Origin: an uncultured Lachnospiraceae bacterium
GTDB lineage: Bacteria > Bacillota > Clostridia > Lachnospirales > Lachnospiraceae
DNA: 5,299 nucleotides
Direction of reading: 5' to 3'
Assembly: GCA_947174725.1 (NCBI GenBank)
Contig: CAMWKA010000153.1
Span: 1 to 5,299, forward strand
The notes below the pieces were generated by a model, which had not been told where the DNA came from, did no database searches, and was given only the letters and a program-made list of their open reading frames with translations. Below, one piece after another: positions 1 to 5,299 of the stretch. The translations under genes were made by a program, and so were the position numbers. Positions within the stretch are counted from its first letter, which is position 1, and each line of letters begins with the position of its first letter.

Positions 1-902
1 AGATTTTCCCTGTGGGCATCCGGAAATTCCCGGTCAATGATCCGGTTCATCTTCTTTAATTCTTCCATCAGATTCTTCTTATTATGCAGACGTCCCGCCG
101 TATCACAAAGTAAAACATCCGCCTTTCTCGCCTTTGCCGCATTGATCCCATCAAAGATCACACTCGCCGGATCGGCCCCTTCCACACCGCCTATCATTTC
201 CACGCCGCTTCGCCTTGACCACTCCGCAAGCTGCTCTCCTGCAGCCGCACGGAACGTATCTGCCGCCGCAATCAGCACGTGCCTTCCCTGCGCCTTTAAG
301 ATCGCCGCCAGTTTACCGATGGAGGTCGTCTTTCCAACGCCGTTTACCCCGATCACAAACACAATGGAACGCTTCTGTTCAAATTCATATGCTGTCTCTT
401 CCACACGCATCTGATCCTTAATGGTCTGGACCAGCAGCGTCTTACAGTCCTCCGGTTTGGAGATATGCTGCTCCTTCACCTTCTGTTTCAACGCATCAAT
501 GATCTCCTCCGTCGCATGGACGCCGATATCTCCCATGATAAGGATCTCTTCCAGTTCCTCATAAAATTCCTCATCAATCTTTGTAAAACCGCTGAATACC
601 GCATCTATGCCGGAAACAATATTATTTCTGGTTTTCGTCAAACCTTCCTTCAGACGTGCAAAGAAGCCCCGTTTCTCCGATTGACTCATGTCCACACTAT
701 TTTCTTCTATTTCGGACAATCCTTCTGAGGTCCCGCCCAATATCTCTTCCGGATTTTCTTCAGATCTCTCTTCCGGATTCTCCTCCAATATCCCTTCTGC
801 GTTTTCCCCGGATATTCCTTCTGTATTTTCTTCAGACATTTCTTCGATATCTTTCTCAGTTATTTTTTCTGAATCTTTCTTTTTTCCAAAGCCAAACAAC
901 AT
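1..902 (-). CDS. ftsY: Signal recognition particle receptor FtsY, 3'-truncated by window edge
   Basis: SRP-receptor GTPase that docks the Ffh/4.5S RNA-ribosome complex at the cytoplasmic membrane for co-translational insertion of membrane proteins. I translated the minus strand from ATG at 900-902; 300 codons are present and the frame is open to the edge. The N-terminus (MLFGFGKKKD) resembles the short membrane-contacting start of FtsY proteins. Residues 11-76 are a Glu-rich A domain with octapeptide repeats. The N domain covers about 78-170, opening with a basic amphipathic helix (GFFARLKEGLTKTRNN) and including EEILIMGDIGV. The G domain starts near 179: G1/P-loop GVNGVGKTTS at 185-194, the SRP-specific DTFRAAAGEQL at 215-225, and G3 DTAGRLHNKKN at 267-277. 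G4 (TKLDG-type) and G5 lie beyond the window. Ffh is excluded because the acidic N-terminus precedes the NG domain and rnc-smc is upstream. A good Shine-Dalgarno supports the start. It lies 35 nt after smc, so co-transcription is likely. Confidence 0.97.
   Translation of the reverse strand, partial: MLFGFGKKKDSEKITEKDIEEMSEENTEGISGENAEGILEENPEERSEENPEEILGGTSEGLSEIEENSVDMSQSEKRGFFARLKEGLTKTRNNIVSGIDAVFSGFTKIDEEFYEELEEILIMGDIGVHATEEIIDALKQKVKEQHISKPEDCKTLLVQTIKDQMRVEETAYEFEQKRSIVFVIGVNGVGKTTSIGKLAAILKAQGRHVLIAAADTFRAAAGEQLAEWSRRSGVEMIGGVEGADPASVIFDGINAAKARKADVLLCDTAGRLHNKKNLMEELKKMNRIIDREFPDAHREN
717..836 (-). repeat. Five 24-nt tandem repeats in the ftsY A domain
   Basis: Codons 23-62 of ftsY read as five in-register octapeptides: SEENTEGI, SGENAEGI, LEENPEER, SEENPEEI and LGGTSEGL. 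The consensus is about (S/L)EENxEGI. A decayed sixth unit (SEIEENSV) may extend it to position 693. At DNA level the copies are imperfect: units 3 and 4 share the 13-mer AATCCGGAAGAGA but differ at synonymous sites elsewhere, which suggests an old array rather than a recent expansion. The repeats keep the frame and add negative charge to the A domain, which is known to vary in length and composition among bacteria. Function of the repeat itself is unknown. Confidence 0.85.
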
Positions 903-910
903 CCGGTCAA

Positions 911-920
911 TCTCCTTTCT
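911..920 (-). promoter_or_regulatory. Ribosome binding site of ftsY
   Basis: The minus strand reads AGAAAGGAGA here, with GGAG ending 9 nt before the ATG at 900-902. This is a strong Shine-Dalgarno sequence and fixes the ftsY start, since the next in-frame ATG (codon 22) would remove the conserved hydrophobic/basic N-terminus. Confidence 0.85.
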
Positions 921-937
921 AAATCACTGCCCTAGGT

Positions 938-3900
938 CTAGTTATCCAATTCCTTATCAATCAGATTGACGCTCACCAGTGCCGAAACGCCCTTCTCCTG
1001 CATGGTGATACCATACAGCCTGTCCGCCTTCTCCATCGTTCCACGTCGATGCGTGATCACAATAAACTGCGTATGCTTTGTCAGCTTATGCAGATACTGC
1101 GCAAATCGGCCGACATTACTTTCATCCAATGCTGCCTCAATCTCATCCAAAAGACAAAATGGCGAAGGTTTCAGATTCTGGATGGCAAACAGCAGCGCAA
1201 TCGCCGCAAGGGATTTCTCCCCACCGGACAGCTGCATCATGTTCTGCAGCTTCTTCCCCGGGGGCTGTGCGATGATCCTGATTCCAGCCTCTAAAATATC
1301 CTCATCCTCCATCAGTTCCAGCGTACCCTTACCGCCTCCAAACATCTCCTTAAATACTTTATCAAATTCTTTGCTGATCTCAGCAAATTTCTCCGTAAAC
1401 TGTGCCCGCATCGCCTGATCCAGTTCCTCTATGATGCCGATCAGCATCTTTTCCGCTTCCACCAGATCGTCATGCTGCTTTTTCAGGAAATCATACCGTT
1501 CCATCACCGCCTTATAATCTTCAATGGCATTGACATTGACATCCCCAAGACGTTTGATACCGTCCTTTAACTCTGCAACGCTTCTCTTTAAAAACACAAG
1601 ATCTGTCATCGTCTCATCACGAAGCTCAGCAGCGTCCCTAAGTGTCAGTTCATACTCTGACCACATATAACCGGACAATCCGTTTAAAATATCCTCCAGT
1701 TTTTCTTTCTGGGTCTTCAGACGGTATATCTCTTTATCCAGACCTGCGATCTTATCATTCAGTTCCTCACGAAGTCCGAAGAACTGCTTCTGTTTGGAGG
1801 TATATTCTTCCCGCTTCTCCTGCATCTCCTTTAAGCGGATCTCTGAATCTTCCTGCGTTGTATAGGAAGCGTCCATGGTCTGTTCCAGATTTTTGATATT
1901 CTCTTCCTTCTCCGCAATATCTGTCTCGTTTTGTTTCGTCGCCTGCAGAACCTCTTCCCGTTCCGCCGCATACCGTGACAGTTCTTCTTCCAGACGATTC
2001 AGATTCTGCTGTTCAAATTCCTGTTTCTGCAGCGCCTTCTCCACCTCGACGTCCTGCTCTGCCACGGCGGCTGCATGGAGCGATTCTTCCTCCCGTTTAT
2101 TTTCCAGATTCCCCTGTTTTTCCGTAATCTGAGTTTCTAATGTCTTCTCCTCTTTGGCGGAATCCTCCAGTTGTTGACTGATCTGTCCCTGCTGTTCCTT
2201 GATCTCACTGATCTGCTTTTCGATTTCCGCCTGCTCTGCTTTCAGATCGTCTACACCATGAACAGTCTCATCGATCCTCTCCTGCGCCTTAATAAGATTG
2301 AGTCTCGCAGTGTTCTGGGCAATAAACTGATTCTGGATCTTTAACTTGATCTCCTCGATTCCGATACGCAGCTGATTCCTTTCATTCTTGATCTGTTCGA
2401 TCTGATCCAACAGTTCATTGATCTGTTTCAAAGAGGTCTTCACCTGCTTGTCTAATTCATCCATCTCACGCCGCCGGCTCAAAAGATTGGAACTATTCTT
2501 ATATGCGCCGCCGCTGATCGCGCCGCCCGGCACCAAAAGTTCGCCATCCAGCGTAACCATCCGGATACCATAATCGTACTTCCTTGCAATCTTCAATGCC
2601 TGATCCACGTGATCAATAACAACGATCCTTCCAAGCATCGCCTTAGCTACATTTCGATAAGCGGGTTCCGTAGAAACGATCTCATCCGCCATGCCGATGA
2701 CGCCCTTCTCCTCCAAAACTTCCGGCGTCTTAAATTCCTGCGGATGTTCAATACTTGTCAGTGGCAGGAAGGTTGCGCGTCCGAATTTATTCTCTTTGAG
2801 ATAATTGATCATCTCTTTTGCGGTTTTTTCATCCTTGGTAACGATATTCTGGATATTACCGCCCAGCGCAGTCTCTATGGCAGTCTCGTATTTCTTTTCC
2901 ACTTTAATGATATCCGCTACTACCCCGATAATCCCCTTATTGCTCCCTTTACACTCCATCACCTTACGGATGCTGTTGCCATATCCCTCGTATCGCTCCG
3001 TAAGATTGGTAATGGACTCTAACTTTGTCTTATCCTGATGATACTGCACCTGAGCTTCACGAAGCCGGCGGTCCGTTTCCCCAAGTTCGTCATGGATCTG
3101 TCCGGCACGTTCTTCCTTTTTCTTTTGGTCGTAATTCAGCGATTCAATCTCCTGATTGTCTTTTTCAAATTCCTCTTTCAGCCGTGCTGCAATCTCCTGC
3201 TGTTCCTCTTCGTTGGATTTCGCCTGCAGGAATTTGGAATTCAGTTCTGAACGCCGGATAGCGATCTGCTCCAGCATTGTGTCATAACGCTCCTTTTTAG
3301 AGCGGATAGTGGCACGCTCATTGAGGGTCTCGATGATCCGGTTTTTATCCGCCTCAATAGACTCATTGATTTCTTCAATTTCTCCCTGGACCTTCTGCAA
3401 AGCCTCTCTTACCACATTACGTTTTGTTTCCAGTTCCTGAAGCGTCGCATCCGCCTGCCCCTTACTTTCCGCAAGCAGAGCACATTCCTTTTCTTTTTGT
3501 CCGATATTTTCCTGAATACTGCCCAACCTTGTCTTAAAATGCTCCATATTATTCTTCGCAGAATTGATCTGCTCTTTTAAGACATTGATTTCTCCGACCA
3601 GTTTTGTCCTGATAGAACTGGTATTACTCAGGGAATTACGCGTCTCCTCGATGGACTTCTCAAGTTCCTCGATCTTTTCCTGCATTTCATCGTATTCCTG
3701 CCGGATATTTTCAAACCGTTTACTGTTCTCCTGATATTCGTCTTCGGCAATCTTTAATTTCCCGGATACAACGTCCATCTGTTCCGTTGTATGTGCATTT
3801 TCCAGCAGGAAATAATTCACATCCAGTTTTTTCAGTTCCTCTTTTTTCTTAAGATACTCCCTTGCCTTTTCTGACTGTTTCTCTAATGGTCCGATCTGTT

Positions 3901-4498
3901 TTTCCAGTTCCGCTAAGATATCATTGACACGAATCAGATTCTGTTTCTCATCTTCCAGTTTTTTCTGCGAAGTGCTTTTTCTTTTTTTAAACTTAACGAT
4001 ACCAGCCGCCTCATCAAACAGCTCCCGTCTTTCCTCCGGCTTACCACTTAGAATCTTATCGATCTGTCCCTGTCCGATAATGGAATATCCTTCCTTACCG
4101 ATACCGGTATCGTAAAACAGTTCATATACGTCCTTTAACCGGCACACGGTTCCATTTAACAGATATTCGCTTTCGCCGGAACGGTACAGCTTTCTCGCCA
4201 CCGTCACTTCATCATAGGAAATATTCAGCTGATGATCCGCGTTATCCAGCGTAATTGCCACATAAGCATAGCCCAATGGTTTTCTTTGTTCTGTACCCGA
4301 AAAAATAACATCCTGCATGGATGCTCCCCGAAGCTGCTTGATCTTCTGTTCTCCCAAAACCCATCTGACCGCATCCGCCACATTGGACTTGCCACTGCCA
4401 TTCGGTCCTACGATACCGGTAATCCCATTATGAAATTCAAATACGATTTTATTGGCAAACGATTTAAATCCCTGTATTTCAATACTTTTTAAATACAT
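938..4498 (-). CDS. smc: Chromosome segregation/condensation ATPase Smc
   Basis: Core ATPase of the bacterial Smc-ScpAB condensin, which forms a ring dimer that loads on DNA near the origin and organises and segregates chromosomes. At 1186 residues it has the usual Firmicutes length. Visible features: N-terminal head with Walker A GPNGSGKS (31-38), the arginine-finger region QLRGASMQD (Arg57) and Q-loop GQGQ (142-145); a first coiled-coil arm of about 165-500; a hinge of about 500-665, with GYGNSIRKVM near its start and the glycine-rich GGAISGG near its end; a returning coiled-coil arm of about 670-1020; and a C-terminal head with ABC signature LSGGEKS (1090-1096), Walker B CLLDE (Asp1118, Glu1119), D-loop LDES (1124-1127) and switch His1150. 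All ATPase residues are present. The start MYLKSIEIQGFKSF is the canonical family N-terminus. The gene ends TAG ACC TAG, two in-frame stops one codon apart. RecN and MukB are excluded by length, hinge and head sequence. 35-nt gaps flank it on both sides. Confidence 0.99.
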   Translation of the reverse strand: MYLKSIEIQGFKSFANKIVFEFHNGITGIVGPNGSGKSNVADAVRWVLGEQKIKQLRGASMQDVIFSGTEQRKPLGYAYVAITLDNADHQLNISYDEVTVARKLYRSGESEYLLNGTVCRLKDVYELFYDTGIGKEGYSIIGQGQIDKILSGKPEERRELFDEAAGIVKFKKRKSTSQKKLEDEKQNLIRVNDILAELEKQIGPLEKQSEKAREYLKKKEELKKLDVNYFLLENAHTTEQMDVVSGKLKIAEDEYQENSKRFENIRQEYDEMQEKIEELEKSIEETRNSLSNTSSIRTKLVGEINVLKEQINSAKNNMEHFKTRLGSIQENIGQKEKECALLAESKGQADATLQELETKRNVVREALQKVQGEIEEINESIEADKNRIIETLNERATIRSKKERYDTMLEQIAIRRSELNSKFLQAKSNEEEQQEIAARLKEEFEKDNQEIESLNYDQKKKEERAGQIHDELGETDRRLREAQVQYHQDKTKLESITNLTERYEGYGNSIRKVMECKGSNKGIIGVVADIIKVEKKYETAIETALGGNIQNIVTKDEKTAKEMINYLKENKFGRATFLPLTSIEHPQEFKTPEVLEEKGVIGMADEIVSTEPAYRNVAKAMLGRIVVIDHVDQALKIARKYDYGIRMVTLDGELLVPGGAISGGAYKNSSNLLSRRREMDELDKQVKTSLKQINELLDQIEQIKNERNQLRIGIEEIKLKIQNQFIAQNTARLNLIKAQERIDETVHGVDDLKAEQAEIEKQISEIKEQQGQISQQLEDSAKEEKTLETQITEKQGNLENKREEESLHAAAVAEQDVEVEKALQKQEFEQQNLNRLEEELSRYAAEREEVLQATKQNETDIAEKEENIKNLEQTMDASYTTQEDSEIRLKEMQEKREEYTSKQKQFFGLREELNDKIAGLDKEIYRLKTQKEKLEDILNGLSGYMWSEYELTLRDAAELRDETMTDLVFLKRSVAELKDGIKRLGDVNVNAIEDYKAVMERYDFLKKQHDDLVEAEKMLIGIIEELDQAMRAQFTEKFAEISKEFDKVFKEMFGGGKGTLELMEDEDILEAGIRIIAQPPGKKLQNMMQLSGGEKSLAAIALLFAIQNLKPSPFCLLDEIEAALDESNVGRFAQYLHKLTKHTQFIVITHRRGTMEKADRLYGITMQEKGVSALVSVNLIDKELDN

Positions 4499-4507
4499 AT
4501 GAACAAA

Positions 4508-4519
4508 CCTTGTCCCTTT
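4508..4519 (-). promoter_or_regulatory. Probable ribosome binding site of smc
   Basis: The minus strand reads AAAGGGACAAGG, and the final AAGG lies 9 nt before the smc ATG at 4496-4498. The match to the anti-Shine-Dalgarno is weaker than for rnc and ftsY, although the whole 35-nt gap is purine-rich and holds further partial matches (GGTAAGGAA, GGGAAAGGG). The sequence suggests, but does not prove, a lower initiation rate for smc than for its neighbours. Confidence 0.6.
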
Positions 4520-4533
4520 CCCGATTCCTTACC

Positions 4534-5238
4534 TTATAGCTTTTTTAAATCCTTTAGATTTTTTAGTGCCTCATACGCAGCCATCTGCTCCGCGGCCTTT
4601 TTATTTCTGCCGCGTCCAAGACTGACCTTCTTCTGATCGATCGCAAGTTCCACTTCAAATTCCTTCTGATGTTCCGGTCCATGCTCACCGATCACCTGAT
4701 ACCGGATCGTTCCATAGTTTCCTGACTGCACCAGTTCCTGCAGTTCTGATTTGTAATCTATAAACGCTTTCTCTTTCTCTTCTATATTCGTCAGGATATA
4801 CTGTTTAATAAAATGTCCCGCAGCCTGATCGCCGCCATCCAGATACAACGCGCCGATCAACGCCTCCATAGCGTCAGAGACAACCGAAGGCTTTTTGCTT
4901 CCGCCATTTGCCATCTCTCCTTTTCCAAGAAAAATAAAATCTCCCAGGCCGATCTTTTCCGCCGCAGACGCCAGTGCTGACTCACATACTAAAGAAGCCC
5001 GCATCTTCGACAACTGTCCCTCAGGCACTCTGGGATAATGCCGGAACAAATAGATGCTGCTTGCCTGTTCTAAGACCGCGTCTCCCAAAAATTCAAGCCG
5101 TTCATTACAATTGATCTTTCTAATCGACCTTTCGTTCGCATAAGAACTATGTGTCAATGCTTCCCTGACCAGATCTTTTTCCCGAAAGTGATACCCGATC
5201 CGTTCTTCCAGTTCTCCGATCCTGCTTTCCTCATCCAT
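4534..5238 (-). CDS. rnc: Ribonuclease III
   Basis: Dimeric endoribonuclease that cleaves double-stranded RNA, maturing rRNA precursors and processing mRNAs and small RNAs in the cytoplasm. From ATG at 5236-5238 it has 234 residues, typical of the family. The catalytic domain (about 5-150) contains the signature NERLEFLGDAVL at 45-56; the metal-binding acidic residues are Glu49, Asp53, Asp122 and Glu125, each offset by 8 from E. coli E41, D45, D114 and E117. A C-terminal double-stranded-RNA-binding domain spans about 160-228, starting at DYKSELQELVQ and ending with the basic helix GRGRNKKAAEQMAAYEAL. All catalytic residues are present, so the enzyme should be active. The frame stays open upstream to a GTG at 5275-5277, but that codon has no Shine-Dalgarno and the 13 extra residues look non-conserved, whereas the chosen ATG has TGGAGGG 5 nt upstream. 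Stop TAA at 4534-4536 lies 35 nt before smc. Mini-III is excluded because that family lacks the RNA-binding domain. Confidence 0.98.
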   Translation of the reverse strand: MDEESRIGELEERIGYHFREKDLVREALTHSSYANERSIRKINCNERLEFLGDAVLEQASSIYLFRHYPRVPEGQLSKMRASLVCESALASAAEKIGLGDFIFLGKGEMANGGSKKPSVVSDAMEALIGALYLDGGDQAAGHFIKQYILTNIEEKEKAFIDYKSELQELVQSGNYGTIRYQVIGEHGPEHQKEFEVELAIDQKKVSLGRGRNKKAAEQMAAYEALKNLKDLKKL

Positions 5239-5243
5239 ACCAA

Positions 5244-5250
5244 CCCTCCA
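5244..5250 (-). promoter_or_regulatory. Ribosome binding site of rnc (decides the start)
   Basis: The minus strand reads TGGAGGG, followed by TTGGT and then the ATG at 5236-5238. The GGAGG core is 6 nt from the start codon. This strong site decides for the 234-residue product over the 247-residue GTG-initiated alternative. Confidence 0.85.
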
Positions 5251-5299
5251 TGTCAGAGCAGCTTGCTGCGATGACACGCGATGAGAAATCCGCGCAGGC
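5251..5299 (-). other. Leader upstream of rnc with small direct and inverted repeats; possible dispersed element
   Basis: This is non-coding sequence between the rnc ribosome binding site and the window edge. It holds two copies of GCGATGA (given strand, 5268-5274 and 5278-5284) and a short inverted repeat GCAG-CTTG-CTGC at 5258-5269, which could form a 4-bp hairpin. CGCG occurs at 5277-5280 and again at 5291-5294. I see no convincing -35/-10 pair. It could be the edge of a small dispersed palindromic element, or simply the gap after the upstream gene (acpP in related genomes, an inference). The region is cut off, so its true extent is unknown. Confidence 0.3.

Noticed and set aside
37..414. 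125-codon plus-strand open frame at the left edge
   Set aside because: It is antisense to the FtsY GTPase domain, whose P-loop and G3 motifs are clear on the minus strand.
928..942. CCTAGG palindrome and repeated CTAG around the end of smc as a possible terminator or regulatory site
   Set aside because: The palindrome is only 6 bp with no loop, no longer stem and no T-tract. It is explained by the tandem TAG ACC TAG stop codons.
656..969. Overlapping plus-strand frames with Ser/Phe/Pro-rich repeated peptides opposite the ftsY 5' end
   Set aside because: Their periodicity is the antisense image of the 24-nt repeat array in the ftsY A domain. They cross the ftsY-smc junction and have no domain support.
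1090..1294. Variant Smc head motif (LSGGEKS followed by LAAIALL instead of the more common ALTAIALL) as a sign of altered ATPase
   Set aside because: The catalytic and ATP-contacting residues are all kept, and the changed positions are small-residue substitutions that I judge to be within normal lineage variation.
966..1418. 150-codon plus-strand open frame antisense to the smc C-terminal head
   Set aside because: It lies entirely inside smc, where the minus-strand frame encodes the ABC signature and Walker B motifs. The plus-strand product has no recognisable domain, and an open antisense frame is expected over a purine-rich gene.
2609..3022. 137-codon plus-strand open frame antisense to the smc hinge region
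   Set aside because: The minus-strand frame encodes the conserved hinge. The antisense translation shows no domain and is a shadow of smc codon bias.
4499..4533. Possible promoter or terminator in the rnc-smc gap
   Set aside because: The 35-nt gap is purine-rich without a stem-loop, T-tract or recognisable -35/-10 pair; a ribosome binding site is enough to explain it.

Overview
This window carries three adjacent housekeeping genes, all on the minus strand, in transcription order rnc (RNase III), smc (chromosome condensation ATPase) and ftsY (signal recognition particle receptor). The order rnc-smc-ftsY is the classical arrangement of Firmicutes. The moderate GC content, the protein variants (for example LSGGEKS in Smc and the long acidic N-terminus of FtsY) and the purine-rich coding strand suggest a Clostridia member, most likely Lachnospiraceae. 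That placement is an inference from memory of the families and was not searched.

Layout, in transcription direction (right to left on the given strand). Positions 5239-5299 are a short leader upstream of rnc with small repeats and the rnc ribosome binding site; the preceding gene is not in the window (acpP is usual in related genomes). rnc is complete at 4534-5238. A 35-nt gap leads to smc, complete at 938-4498 (1186 codons plus stop). A second 35-nt gap leads to ftsY, which starts at 902 and runs off the left edge, so its first 300 codons are present and the C-terminal end of its GTPase domain is missing. No intergenic stretch exceeds 61 nt, and I see no terminator, internal promoter, RNA gene, mobile element or CRISPR array. 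The short gaps and the ribosome binding site before each gene support a single transcription unit.

The three products act in different processes: RNase III in double-stranded RNA and rRNA processing, Smc with ScpA/ScpB in chromosome organisation and segregation, and FtsY in co-translational delivery of membrane proteins. Their linkage looks like a conserved growth-related operon, not a dedicated pathway.

I found no sign of a previously undescribed system. The most distinctive local feature is an array of about five 24-nt, 8-residue acidic repeats in the A domain of ftsY. The repeat-containing leader of rnc is a weaker point of interest.
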